A stretch of DNA of 64,000 bases, from positions 240,858,422-240,922,421 of the forward strand of contig NC_081406.1 in assembly GCF_030272615.1 (NCBI RefSeq), given 5' to 3'. The notes below the pieces were generated by a model. That model saw only the letters and a program-made list of their open reading frames with translations. It did no database searches and was not told the origin of the DNA. The stretch comes from Cryptomeria japonica (lineage: Eukaryota; Streptophyta; Pinopsida; Cupressales; Cupressaceae). Position numbers and translations under genes: made by a program. Of this stretch, positions 45,255 to 56,647 are shown piece after piece. The first letter of the stretch is position 1; every line of letters begins with the position of its first letter.

Positions 45255-47300
45255 ATGGACGTCTTTAACGTTAAGAACCTAAGGAGTTTACGTAGCAATG
45301 CCGTACGCCTCCGCCAGGAGATAGATTATGTGAAAGCCATGGGAGATTATATTAAGACTCAGTTAAGTGGGCAAGGTCGACAGCCTAAGGGAGTCGTGAG
45401 GAATTGGCTCAACACACAAGAGCGAATCGTCAAATCTGCTGAAGAGGTGTTTCAACAGTACGAAAAGAGCAAGGACCGTCGCTTGTGTGGATGCTGCCCT
45501 CACTGTTTGCTTATCCCAGAATCCAGTCGAGAAGTCCTTAATTCTCGAGGGGAGATAGATAAGCTTCTGAAGACAAAAGATTCACATTTCCCCAAGAATG
45601 GAGAGCTCGGGGAGCCTCTATGGATGCTGGTACAGCCCATGGAGAACGAGCTCGTTGGCAAATTTGTTCACGAGAAGCTGGAGGAGCTGGAGACGTGGCT
45701 GCTGAAAGATGATTCTGTTCGTGTTGTTGGAGTCTATGGAATGCCCGGCGTGGGAAAAACGTTCATGCTCAAACACATCAACAATAACGAAAAAGTAGTC
45801 AATTTCTTTAAGCTTGTAATTTGGGTTACTGTGTCCAGAGACTCCGATATATCTGATCTCCAGAGGCGCATTTGTGAGAGAATTGAATTGCCTTGGCGAT
45901 CCAATTCGAGCATTGACGAAGCCGAAGGGTTCTTGCATTCGGTTTTCAAGGAGAAGCCACTGCTGCTCATTTTGGACGATGTGTGGAAAAGAATAGATGT
46001 TTCCACATTGGGAATTTCTCCTCTTGGTAATAAAATAAAAATTGTACTGGCTTCTAGAGATAAAGAGATGTGCAGGAGCATGAAAGCAGACAAGATGATT
46101 GCAATGAAGCAACTGTCGGAGGAAGATGGTTGGGAGCTTTTCTGCAGAGGAGCTTTCCCAGCCGGCGAGGATCAGAATATGGATAGCGAGATTGAGCCCT
46201 TGGCCAGAAGCATTGCAAGGGAATGTAAAGGACATCCCCTAGCCATTAAGACGCTTGCTCGGGCAGTGCCGGATCTTCAGAACAGTACGCCGTCCGAATG
46301 GGTATATGTTCTCAAGCAGCTAAAGGCGATCGATCCAGAGTTTTATCGTATTCATCGAGAGATTGTGGAGGAATTATTCAAGCGGCTGAAGCAGAGCTAC
46401 GATGCTCTGGAATCGGATGAGCTCAGGCTTTGTTTCCTGTACTTGGCCGCCTATAGAGAAGACGAGGAAATCGACGCGGATGAATTGATACAATTGTGGC
46501 TGGCTGAGGGCCTGGTGAAAAGCAGAGAAGTGGGGCGCCACGGTTTTCTCGGGACCTTGGCGAACCAATGTTTGGTTGAGATTGAGGTTACAGAGGCAAA
46601 AGGGCATCAAATATGGAAAGTGAAAATCCACGATGTGCTCAGAGATATGGCGGTACACGTCGCTGAGGTCGACAAAAATATCCTGTTCCGTGCAGGGCAG
46701 AGTTTAACAGAGTTTCCAAAGTCTGCAAGCGCAACATCGGTAAGGATATCACTGATGCATAACCGCATCAGAATTCTTCCTGAAAGTGTTGATTGCGAGA
46801 AGTTAGTGACTCTGTTGTTGAGCTGGAACACAGTTGAGGAGGTCCCAGAGAGCTTTCTGGAGAAGCTGAATATGTTGAAGGTGCTTGATCTCAGCAACAC
46901 GCCCATCAAATTCTTCCCAAATTCCATCCACCAACTGAAGCATCTCCTCTATCTGCAGCTTTCAAATACCCAGATTAAGGTAATCCCTCATCAAACATTT
47001 GAGCTGAGTAGACTGCAGTTTATAGATCTTCCTTTTTCCTCTCTGAAGAATATTCCTTTCATGATAAAAAAGCTGAAAAGTCTCCAAACTCTTAAGTTAG
47101 CCCACTGTTATGATTTGGACTTCGTTTCACGCGACATATCACACCTTACTAGTTTGGAAGAGCTTGACTTGGAAGTCGACAATGTTTGGAAATTCACGGG
47201 ATGTAAGAGGAGGAGGAGAATCAAGGGAGGCCTCATTGCAAGACGTATGCAAACTCCATCGCCTCAAGCATCTGCGTCTAATCCTAAAATCCCAAATTGA
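45255..47300 (+). CDS. CC-NBS-LRR disease resistance protein (RPS2/RPS5-like CNL), open part
   Basis: ATG 45255 has a good context (GCAAATGGAC). The frame is intronless, 681 codons, and ends after a frameshift. Residues 1-150 form a coiled-coil domain with the VRNWLNTQERI block and a Cys-rich patch (CGCCPHC) seen in RPS2/RPS5-type proteins; no EDVID motif is seen. The NB-ARC domain shows P-loop GMPGVGKT (162-169), RNBS-A FFKLVIWVTVSRD (184-196), kinase-2 LLLILDDVW (236-244), RNBS-B KIVLASRDKEM (262-272), GHPLAIKTL in the GLPL position (326-334), RNBS-D LCFLYLAAY (392-400) and KIHDVLRDMA for MHD (457-466, Ile replacing Met). LRRs start near 490 (LKVLDLSNTPIKFFPNSI). The expected role is an intracellular immune receptor using ATP/ADP switching. 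Residues after about 645 come from the wrong frame. Confidence in family and start is high; whether the product is functional is open. Confidence 0.93.
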   Translation: MDVFNVKNLRSLRSNAVRLRQEIDYVKAMGDYIKTQLSGQGRQPKGVVRNWLNTQERIVKSAEEVFQQYEKSKDRRLCGCCPHCLLIPESSREVLNSRGEIDKLLKTKDSHFPKNGELGEPLWMLVQPMENELVGKFVHEKLEELETWLLKDDSVRVVGVYGMPGVGKTFMLKHINNNEKVVNFFKLVIWVTVSRDSDISDLQRRICERIELPWRSNSSIDEAEGFLHSVFKEKPLLLILDDVWKRIDVSTLGISPLGNKIKIVLASRDKEMCRSMKADKMIAMKQLSEEDGWELFCRGAFPAGEDQNMDSEIEPLARSIARECKGHPLAIKTLARAVPDLQNSTPSEWVYVLKQLKAIDPEFYRIHREIVEELFKRLKQSYDALESDELRLCFLYLAAYREDEEIDADELIQLWLAEGLVKSREVGRHGFLGTLANQCLVEIEVTEAKGHQIWKVKIHDVLRDMAVHVAEVDKNILFRAGQSLTEFPKSASATSVRISLMHNRIRILPESVDCEKLVTLLLSWNTVEEVPESFLEKLNMLKVLDLSNTPIKFFPNSIHQLKHLLYLQLSNTQIKVIPHQTFELSRLQFIDLPFSSLKNIPFMIKKLKSLQTLKLAHCYDLDFVSRDISHLTSLEELDLEVDNVWKFTGCKRRRRIKGGLIARRMQTPSPQASASNPKIPN

Positions 47301-47907
47301 GGAGAAAAACGTGGGGAATCTTGTGGAGCTTCAAGAACTTTGGCTACTTTGGATGCCTGAAGTCCATCAAACATAACTGCCGAGTGACATGGGCGCCATG
47401 CACAGCTTGGAGAGGCTCCAGCTGTATAATTATCACGTTAAAGGAACCCCTGATTTTTTCCCAAAATTACAAAATCTCAAGTACTTAAAGCTGAAGTCTT
47501 CTCAAATACTGCTCACTCTTTCCGGATTAGGGTTAGCAAGACTGTCCAATTTGAATGAAATAGATGTTGAGGAATGCCTTCTGCTCACGGAGTTGGGAGA
47601 AGATTTTTGGAGGAAAGGTTGCTTTCCGAGGTTGCGCAAGCTCAAACTGTGGATGTTACCTTCTCTGGAGAGTGTGTGTAGTTTCGTCGAAGAAGGGGCT
47701 CTTCCCACGTTGGAGACTTTGACTATATTCCGTTGTATGAAAGTTAAAGTACTGCCACAGGATCTAGATAATCTCAATTCTCTGGAACAAATCAAAGGAG
47801 AGAAAGAATGGTGGAATAAAATTAGCTGGCGAAATGAAGAGATGAAGCAGCATCTTCATGATAAGTACGTGGAAATCGTGGAAATCCATGATAACTATCA
47901 TGCTTAG
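47190..47907 (+). pseudogene. C-terminal LRR part of the NBS-LRR gene, out of frame
   Basis: After a +1 shift in the AGGAGGAGGAG tract (about 47205-47217) the LRR sequence continues as EASLQDVCKLHRLKHLRLIL. It meets one in-frame TAA (47374-47376) and then runs open to the natural stop at 47907 (MHSLERLQLYN, FPKLQNLKYLKLKS, CFPRLRKLKLWMLPSLESV, LPTLETLTIFRCMKVKVLP). It ends in a short charged tail typical of CNLs. Together the locus spans about 884 codons, a normal length. Two lesions in an otherwise clean gene suggest recent inactivation, a truncated product, or an assembly error at the GGA tract. AATAAA follows at 48004. Confidence 0.85.
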
Positions 47908-48498
47908 CCCACAGTTTTCCCGTAACTAAGAACCATGAAGTAAATTGCTTGCACGAATTATAGGCTGTTTATTTTGCGAAGTATTGCTTGTGTGTAATTA
48001 TGTAATAAAAAACTTTATGCTATGAAAAGTTTGTGGAGATTTTACTTATAGCATCATGTTGCAAGGGATTACTATAGGTAATGTTTTAAAAGCGTGGTTA
48101 TTTTATATTTTGTTAGTCTAATTAATTATGTCGAATGTACTTTTATGAAGTTGAACAATTTAAAATGCTAGATCAATGGTTCAATCTATTAAAAAACGAT
48201 GCAAGCAATGAAAGATATATCTATTGTTCATTTTCATTATCCTTGAAATTTGTAGATTATTTGTCATGTGTAGGATCTCTAACACAACTACATGACAAAT
48301 GACTACACAAAAATGTGCCTTGATGACCTCGCTTCCTATTACAACGTGTGATGACATGAAATTGTTGTTTTAATATGGAAAGAGAGCATTGAATACAATA
48401 ATCTCACTCCATAGTCATGAAAGACAAATCAAAAGCACATGTAATGTCAATGTACTTTTTTGACTCAGTATTTACCAAAAGTACTTTGACATAGCATT
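47908..48498 (+). other. 3' flank of the NBS-LRR gene
   Basis: Contains AATAAA at 48004-48009, a plausible polyadenylation signal. No other gene. It ends in GCATT, the target-site duplication side of element 3. Confidence 0.5.
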
Positions 48499-49417
48499 TG
48501 TTGGAATCCAAGAACACTGAGAGGGGGGATGAATCAGTGTTCTACCGGTGACAGAATATAAAATTAAAGTGCATAACCAAATGAACACATAAAGCAATAC
48601 CATAACACCAGTATTTATACATGGAAAACCCTGTAAGGCGAAAAACCACGGTGGGGCTGATACCTACAATATCTATATACTTGATCAAGGTATTCAAATA
48701 TTACATAGAGGGCTATGCACATGCATACAAGCTTACCAGCTAGAGTTCATTACTCAAATGCACAAATATGGAAGTCTCATTGACTTACAAATCATTACAA
48801 AATGAATTTTAACAAAAATGAACTTAAATGACGCATTTGACCATGTTCGATAAGTTCTGTTGTAGCTCTAAGTTCCCTAATTGAACTGGTGATACTAATA
48901 CTCTTTTCTGCTACCAGATAGGATTGTGCACGTGCAACTACACACATAGGCTATCATTCGCTCATCAATTCGCATACCATCAATCTCTGACTCATTCGCA
49001 TCTCAAATCGCATCATAAGTATGTATGAAATCCATCGCTAAGATATCTCCCTTATATACCCTTATACCTTGTTCATCATGTCAGCCTTTACAATAAAATT
49101 AAACCTGTCGGCTTTCGGATCATAAAGAGTATTACAAATTATCTTGATGATCTTGCTTGATTTCGGCCTTGCACGCTACCTTCAATTCCTCCAATGAATT
49201 TATCGGGTCCCATAATATGAATTACCAGTACAAAGAATAACCGGTTAATAAGTGTAAATGACAAGGTGTATATCGGTTGGCCTTATCTAGACAAAATGAT
49301 AAAGTGATAAATCTGGATGAAGAAATACCATCCCCTCAAGATGAGTTTCCATCAATGACAACCCAAAATGCAATCCACCTTAGAAGGTGACTACCGAATG
49401 AGTGTTAATTGCTAACA
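48499..49417 (-). repeat. 3' LTR of element 3 (left copy)
   Basis: Its outer end has a perfect 10-bp stem AGAACACTGA (48511-48520) / TCAGTGTTCT (48534-48543) around a G-run. This is the minus-strand equivalent of the LTR-end hairpin of elements 1 and 2, with a different stem sequence. A TATA-like TATATAAG (minus) lies at 49058-49051. Confidence 0.87.
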
Positions 49418-49669
49418 ATCTCCCCCTTTGGCATTGATGCCAACATTCATGTGAAAAATGATATTACCTCTAAGTACTCCCCCTTTCCCGTATATACATG
49501 CAACTATCCCTTTCCCATATATACATGCAACTATTTACATTGTACACTCCCCTTGTGATATACATTCATTTTTCACTATAGACCTCCTCCTTTGACATCA
49601 ATGACAAAGTTGGGTGAATATATACAAGAAAATATGTACAAGTGAATTACACATATATACTGGTCCCTA
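49418..49669 (-). promoter_or_regulatory. Polypurine tract region of element 3
   Basis: On the minus strand CCAAAGGGGGAGAT (about 49432-49419) directly precedes the LTR. Further G-rich purine tracts lie near 49490, 49548 and 49590. Confidence 0.7.
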
Positions 49670-52600
49670 TACATATTTTAAAATGTCTGCATACAAAGTC
49701 TTCAAAAATGAAAAGTAAGTATCCCATCCTTGCTTAAGTGAATCTAGAATGGAGTTGAACCCATTCAAGGGACTAACATAGTATTGAATGGCATGGGATT
49801 ATGTTGGATCCTCCTGCTGTATATTTTCTATACACTCTATTTTGTGGCAAAGCAGGTTATCTAATCGGGGACCTATAAAGTTTCAGAGCTCAGTCGCTTG
49901 CCTTATCATACTGTCCCTTTCCTTTTCTAATTTCAATATTTGATCCATGACAACCAAAGCTGGACCTTCAAGAGAACTAGTTAGGTTTGCTACTAGATTG
50001 TAAGAATGTGATATTTGAATCAATTGGCCTTTACAATCCATAATCTTCTTGTCTAGGGAGGTGGTGAGCTTTTAAAAATCTAGACAAGTTTTATATACTT
50101 TACCTTCTTCCGCTAAGGCTTCATCAATAGATTGTAGAAAAGTGTGAAGTTTTGCCTTTTTAGCTGATATCATCTGCAAAAATGTTTATTTCCTAGCCTC
50201 AACAAATTTATCTTTCACCTAAAGTACAAAGATTTTAACTAAAGAATCATACTATTTAGTAATATACTCCATTATTTGTTGAACCTTTCCGGAAGAGCTT
50301 GAGCTCTCATCTTCTTGAAATTCTGGTACAAGCTGGTTCAAAACTTCAAAAGTGGATTGTATCAATTTTTTGTCCTTATATTGTTCTTGAGCTAACTCTT
50401 GACTCAGCTAAGCTTGGAGTGCAATAGTAGCCAAGACCTTTTCTACCAGTGACATCAAGTTGTAAGGCTTGTCAAAACTAATAGAGAATCCCAACACTTT
50501 CCCTTTGGCTCGAGTTAATTATGTGACAACTGCTAATCCTGAAGGGAAATCTATCTCTATCTTTTTTCCTTTATCTTCAATAGAGGTCTTTAGGGGTGTA
50601 TCTATTGATTCCTTTTCTGCCGAAGTCTGCAACTCATGTGCACCAATGGCTTCGCCACTTGGTGGACCACTCTTTTTTGGTGCTTCCTCTAATTCCTTCT
50701 CTTCTATACCTTTTTCTTTTTCAGCCTCTTTCTCAACATCCTATACATTTATTTCTAAAGGATTCAGAGTATCCTTAGTGTTAAAATTTGAATCATGAGT
50801 CGGTGGAGTAGTAACCGGTGGATCAATTTTCTCATTTTGCTCATCTTTACTTTCTAGTTCTTTATCCTTTGGCAATTGAATGTTCTGTGGCTATACAAAA
50901 CTAGGACTATGCTCATACTTTATTCCATATGTCTATTTCTTCTTTCCGGATCTCTTCATATTTTTAGAATAGTAAATTGTTTATCTGATGTTTGGGTTTG
51001 AATTTTGTCAAACCCATCTCACTTATCAAATCTGTAGCCTCTTGTGGAGTGATAGATGGGCAAAGATTAACCAATTTTGTTTCTTTCATCCGTTTATCCA
51101 GATTTTGTGCATGTAATTTTTTGTTTTCTATTTATCATACAACTCTTTGGGCAAAATTTTCTCTAATTCTATCAATGATCTGCTAAATGAATCAAGATAT
51201 AAAACAATAGCCTCTTCTAACTATTTATTATCCTTCTCACCAAATTCATCATAAAATGCAGAAATGTTTTTATGATTTCCATCATCTAACTTCTTTTGCT
51301 TACCGTTTTTCTTCTTTTCTTTTGGTTTAGATGGCTCATCTCCTTTGGGATTCCTCTTATGTACAGTGGTAATCATGGGAGTCTTCTTGGGCTTCTCCTT
51401 CTCTGGTTCCTTCTTTTGATCTTTCTTTTTATCATCAGAGGGTTCTCCTCTGACAACTCCTGCAAATACACCTTTCTTCTTTGGACCTTGTCTGATTTCT
51501 TCATCTGATTTTGTCTCCTCTAAAGAAACTGCAACATATTCCCTTACCTGTTTTTTTTTTCTTTTTTTTTGGCTTCTTTAGGCTTGGGGCTAGCAAGCTC
51601 GTCGGATGGTCCTTCCGGTTGTTTAGGTGCCTTAGTTGTAGCTGGGACAACATTAGGAGTGGCCTAAGTTGCTTTGTTTGCCTCTCTCTCCCCTTTCCTC
51701 TCTTCTTTTGTTCTTCTTTTCTCCAAGCCTCATATATTTTAACCTTTTGTTCCACTTCATCCTTGTCATGACCTTCACTGATTAGTTGCTCAGCTGCAAC
51801 CCTTGCCATTTTCCTTTTGATGATGGGTGCAACTTGTTCTTGGTGGACTTTTAGTCCCTTCTCCTATGCAATACCAAATTTCTCTTATTTCTCATCAAAA
51901 GGAGTTGTGAGTAGATGTTGTGCATATCCATCAAGTGTGGCCACATCTACCTCATAGCCCATTGGCATGATCCAAATTATTCTAGTTTGAACTGCCTCAA
52001 TCATACATTCATCCTTGTTAACCATAAAACAAATTGTGTCCTTATATTTTTCCACAATTTTTTTAGGAATTCTTACCATACTCTTCATTTCCTCTTGAAA
52101 TATATTGAAAAAGGCCCACAAATTAGCCTTATGTTGTTGGTCTCCCTGTCGGTCTAGTATTTTTGCTATTTGTGTTCCAATTGGTTTATCTAATGGCAAT
52201 TGAATCTTATCAGAATCGAGTACCATGTTCAGAAAGTAAATGGTCAAACATATTATCAGAGTACCATACCAGAATGAATTCTTCTTGTCTTGCTTGATCT
52301 TTCAGAGGTTGGTCACCAATTTCTTAAGCATCACACTGCATAAGTCATAGTGTGCATCTTCTCTTACCATTTGATAGGCAATGTGAATGGTGGTTCCAGA
52401 GACTATGTTCGGTCAACTAGATTGATAAACTTTATAGCCAATCACAATTGCGAAAATCCTTACATCAGGGTCCCTAATATCATCAAATCACATTGATCTA
52501 TCATCATATGTTGTGTCGGTGAGTTTGCATACATTAGTGTTTGATATTTGTTGAATCCCTGACACATCTTCGACCTTGTACAGGGATGTGATATTCTTGA

Positions 52601-53000
52601 TTACTTCTTCACTTATCATGTATGCCTGGTCCAACCATAAGAATTCCCCATGAATTCATCTTAGAATATACCCCACCCATTCATCTTCATTGAAGGATGA
52701 AAAATCCATGAACTAGGTAAAAGCCTTCCTCCTCAATTGCACATATTCTAGTTTGAGTTTATTGTCAGTGATAAGGTCATCTGTGAATACGCAGGACATC
52801 TCATAATTTTCAATTTCTTTGATGTTGCAATGGATATATGCCCTAATGTCTTTGGTGTGAAGAACACCATGACATACACTAGAAAACATCCCCAAAGGAT
52901 CATCCAAAAGTGATTTCTAAGGATGTTTCTTTAATTTCGAGCATGGGCGGTTCTTGATCTAAACTACCATAGGAGTATCAACATTTGATTAGGATGCCAT
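49670..53000 (-). pseudogene. ORF2 of element 3 (unknown function), decayed
   Basis: ATG at 53000 (minus) reads M-A-S, as in element 2. Matching pieces are GVLHTKDIRAYIHCNIKEIE (about 52860) against GVVCAEDPRMYIHCHIEELG; PIGTQIAKILDRQ and YKDTICFMVNKDE (52247-51885) against the corresponding element 2 block; IIWIMPMGYEVDVATLDGYA against IWVTEMGYEIDDHIIETYAK; and a C-terminal coiled coil (about 50170-49670). Many stops and frameshifts are present. The shared architecture in a divergent copy is the main evidence that ORF2 is an old family component. Confidence 0.7.
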
Positions 53001-53290
53001 GATAAATTTTGAGGGTTTCGGCAAATGGTAAATACCTTGATAACATTTTGAATGATGAAATGCTCGTCAGATGCAGAAGCTTGCACAAATCGCCTTAGGA
53101 CTCTTGATGGCCTTTGAAATCATTCTTTATAATACTCGATCACAGTGTGAAGAAATGATTTAAATTTTTCCCTTTTATCAACAATAACCCTAATTTTCCA
53201 TTGTCATAAATGCTACAGGAAAATCTGACCGGATCACATAATCTGCATGAAGGTTCTGAAAAAATCTTGAATCCTCTCGAGTTCCCATAT
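53001..53290 (-). promoter_or_regulatory. gag-ORF2 spacer of element 3 with a TATA-like box
   Basis: TATAAAG on the minus strand at 53131-53125, about 125 nt before the ORF2 ATG at 53000, parallels TATAAATTA in element 2. Confidence 0.45.
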
Positions 53291-54570
53291 ACAATTAGAA
53301 TTTCCCAACTACAGACCTAATCTAGGGTGTTTGCATGATTTTCAATGATTTTCCTACCCCTAAGGCAAAGTGGCTTAGTTACCGGTTGAAATTCCAACTT
53401 CCGGTGCAAGACCTGTTTGTTCTACCAACTTATCTACTGATTGAGTTTCCAATTTTCAAACCCATCTTTTCTCATGTTTTTTGGTATCTTCAACCTTTGT
53501 GTTTCCTTTCTCATTTGAATTTTCATTGGCTACCAGTGGATTCTTCTACAATAATTAGCGATATGTCCAATCTTGTTGCATGCATAACGGGTAATATTGT
53601 TCTTTTGAATTGCTTTGTTATACCCTTGATTATCTTTTGATCTGCATTCGTTAGCCATATGTCCATATATACTACAAGCATGACATATGACATTTCTAAT
53701 ACTTGTTCATTTTGTTGACTTCTGACCATGTTTATTGCAGTTAAACCATTGAACGATGAATAATGCATTGTTCTAATTATTCTTATTTTTTCACTGACTT
53801 GCTACATGACCATATTTATTGCAAACAAAACATGTACCATTGAATTTATTAGCATTCTAGGCTATCTTACCGATGATCTCTGGTTATGGTTGTTTGGATT
53901 TTTGACATGATTTTGCTTCTGATCGAATGATTGATCTTGTTGTCCAGTTTCAGAGCTTTCTCCTTCTTCATATCAAAGACTTCTCTTATCATTAGCATGT
54001 CTCTGGCTTTTCAGCAATTCATCAAGTCTTGTGGATCTAGCTTTGAACTTGTCTTTGTACTCATTTGCAATGTTCAAATCATCTCTCATAATTATGATTT
54101 GTCTTTCAAGTTCCTGCTCATTATTCCTAGACTGAATCAACTCAAGTTTCAGCATATCATTTTCATGTATTAGTTTGTTGCATTCATCTTATCTATCCTT
54201 CAATGCTTGAGCTAGGTTTTCTTCATTATTATTTGTGTCTTCAATCTCCTTGCACATTCTCATGGTTAGGGCTTGCATTTCATTCTTCAAGGATGTATTC
54301 ACCTGAGTGACTTTTTGACATTGATCTTTCACGACATCTTCTTCATCACTACTCTAATTTTTCAATTGATCATAGAGTTATTTCCTCTTAGCTTGAGCAA
54401 CTGATAGCTTTCCTTGTAATGAAATGATGTATTCTTTGGCTTACCTCAGTTCATTCTTTAATTTATTTCTTTTATCTTTCTCATCATCAAGATCCTCAAG
54501 AGAAAATTGAACTTGTTGCTACAAACCGATTTCAATTGATTCCAAGTTTCGGATCTTCCTCAAGTTGTTA
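53291..54570 (-). pseudogene. gag: gag-like gene of element 3, decayed
   Basis: Minus-strand pieces in several frames: a coiled coil (LKNEMQALTMRMCKEIED; MLKLELIQSRNNEQELE at 54155-53973; DLNIANEYKDKFKARS), aligning with element 2's ENDMLKIDLMHAQND and HKEKFKKSSEEL. CCHC remnants follow near 53830-53540, including CNKIGHIANYC-like sequence. Stops and frameshifts throughout. Confidence 0.7.
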
Positions 54571-54590
54571 AACTTCTTTTGAGGAAGAAG

Positions 54591-54602
54591 GCTCTAATAC
54601 CA
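54591..54602 (-). promoter_or_regulatory. Primer-binding site of element 3
   Basis: On the minus strand TGGTATTAGAGC lies two bases inside the right LTR, one C-to-T change from the initiator tRNA-Met-type site of elements 1 and 2. Confidence 0.85.
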
Positions 54603-54604
54603 AT

Positions 54605-55536
54605 TGTTGGAATCCAAGAACACTGAGAGAGGGGGGGGGTGGAATTAGTGTTGTACCAGTGAATGAATTTCTGAAATTATTGTTGATTATCCGGATGACA
54701 CAATATAGATTAAAGTGCATAACCAAATGAACACATAAAGCAATACCATAACCCCAGTATTTATACGTGGAAAACACTATAAAGAGGAAAACTATGTTGG
54801 GGCTAATACCCACAATATCTATATACTTGATCAAGTTATACTAATATTACATAGAGGGGTATGCACATGCATACAAGCTTACCACCTAGAGTTCACTACT
54901 CAAATACACAAATATGGAAGTCCTTTTTACTTAAAGATCATTATAAAATGATTTATAAAAAAAATGAACTTAATTGATGAATTTCCTTAATTAAACTGGT
55001 GATACTGATATTGATACTTTGTTATGTTACCGGTTAGGATTATGCATGCTCAGCTGCACACATACACTATCATTCGCTCATTGTTTTGTATATCATCAAT
55101 CTTTGACTCATTTACATCTCAAATCGCATCATAAGTATGTATGAAATCCATCACTAAGAGATCTCCCATATATACATTTATAACTTGTTCAACATGTCAG
55201 CCTTCACAATAAAATTAAAACTGTCGGCTTTCGGACCATCATAAAGAGTATTACAAATTATCCCGATGAACTTTTTTGATGTCGGGCTTACATGCTACCT
55301 TCAATACCTCCAATGACTTTACCGGGTCCCATAATATGAATTATTGGTACCAAAAGTAACAGGTTAATAAGTGTAAACCATAGAGTGTATACTGGTTGGA
55401 CTTATCTAGACAAAATGATAAAGTGATAAATCCAAATGAAGAAATACTATCCCCTAAATATGAGTTGCCATCAATGACAATGCAAAATGCAAATCACCTT
55501 ATAAGTTGACAACCAGATGAGTTTCAATTGATAACA
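54605..55536 (-). repeat. 5' LTR of element 3 (right copy)
   Basis: Matches the left LTR. The hairpin stem at 54617-54654 is partly eroded (AGAACACTGA against TTAGTGTTGT). Confidence 0.87.
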
Positions 55537-56647
55537 ACATTTGCCTTTTATTATGATTCCTTCACCATTTGAAAAATAGACATTAATTATACTTTATTAT
55601 CTTCTCTACTAGTTGATTTTTAACAATATTAATGTATTTTTAAGGTATCTTGGATACAAGGGCGAGAGGAGTGTCCCACATCTATATTGGCAATAACCTT
55701 TTCCACTATAACTTCTGATCGAGGCAAGACAAGTATGTGAATTTGATAATTATGAATAGGGTAGGGTATAACACTAACATGCTTGATTTTACAATAAAAT
55801 TCTCTTTAATGCACCTCCAAGGACATAGGCCCCCTCTATTTTCCACTCCATTTGAGTCCAATATATGTTAGATCACACTTAGGGTACATTGAAAAGGCTA
55901 GCAAAAAATACAAAGGATACTTTCACTGGCAACTATAACACCCACTCAAGGATCCCTACTACTATCTAGCATGATGAGAACCAGAGCCAATAGAAAGAAT
56001 AATATACGAAACTGTCAAGTGAATGAGTGCATAGAAGTGCATAGATATACACCATGGATGGGTAAATATTTGATATATATCAATGTCCATCGTTTCCATC
56101 CTAAGAAAATTGAATGACCAATAACTTCTATTATCAAAGGCATGAGCCCTACTCTTTGGCTGACCAAAAAAATGAGCCATCTTATTTCGATTTTAGTATC
56201 TAGATAATTTCTTGATGATTCCATATATAATTAATAAAGGGCCTTACATTAATGGGTAAATGCACAAAGTTGGGTCCCAATCAGGCACAAATCAGGGACA
56301 CATTTAGCTTCGGGTGCCTGACCCATTAAGAAACAGGTGCCTAAAACTAAACGAGTGCTCGATTTGAAAAAAACGGGCGCTCGTTTCTGAAATGTATTTA
56401 TGTTTTTTTAAAACCATTTTCCATCATTTTCATTGTTTGGAAAAGGGGTGGACGTTTCTGAGGAGCACGGGTACCCATTTTTTTCACCCCAGCTGACCCC
56501 CCAGACCATTTTTACCTCCTTCTAGGTATTTAGTTTTATTTTTTATATTTTGTTTTATTTATTTTTATTATTTTTCATAAAAAAATGGTAATGTATTATT
56601 ATTTTTTAATTTTTATGTTTTAAAGTTTCAAAAACGTCTTTTATTTT
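55537..56647. other. Intergenic sequence
   Basis: No gene recognised. The short frames around 55962-56224 on the minus strand have no domain. The sequence becomes very AT-rich toward the gypsy LTR. Confidence 0.4.

Larger units (their letters stand above)
48499..55536 (-). mobile_element. LTR retroelement 3: same family as elements 1 and 2, minus strand
   Basis: The left LTR 48499-49417 (3' LTR in element sense) and right LTR 54605-55536 (5' LTR) start and end with TGTTGG.../...TAACA as read on the plus strand. The flanks are GCATT and ACATT, a 5-bp duplication with one mismatch. On the minus strand the order is primer-binding site, gag with coiled coil and CCHC boxes, a TATA-like box, ORF2, polypurine tract and LTR, as in element 2. 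No pol motif is seen. Stops and frameshifts are frequent, and the sequence is well diverged from elements 1 and 2. Confidence 0.87.

Noticed and set aside
50469-51771. Plus-strand open frames inside element 3
   Set aside because: They are antisense to the minus-strand ORF2 remnant of the element.
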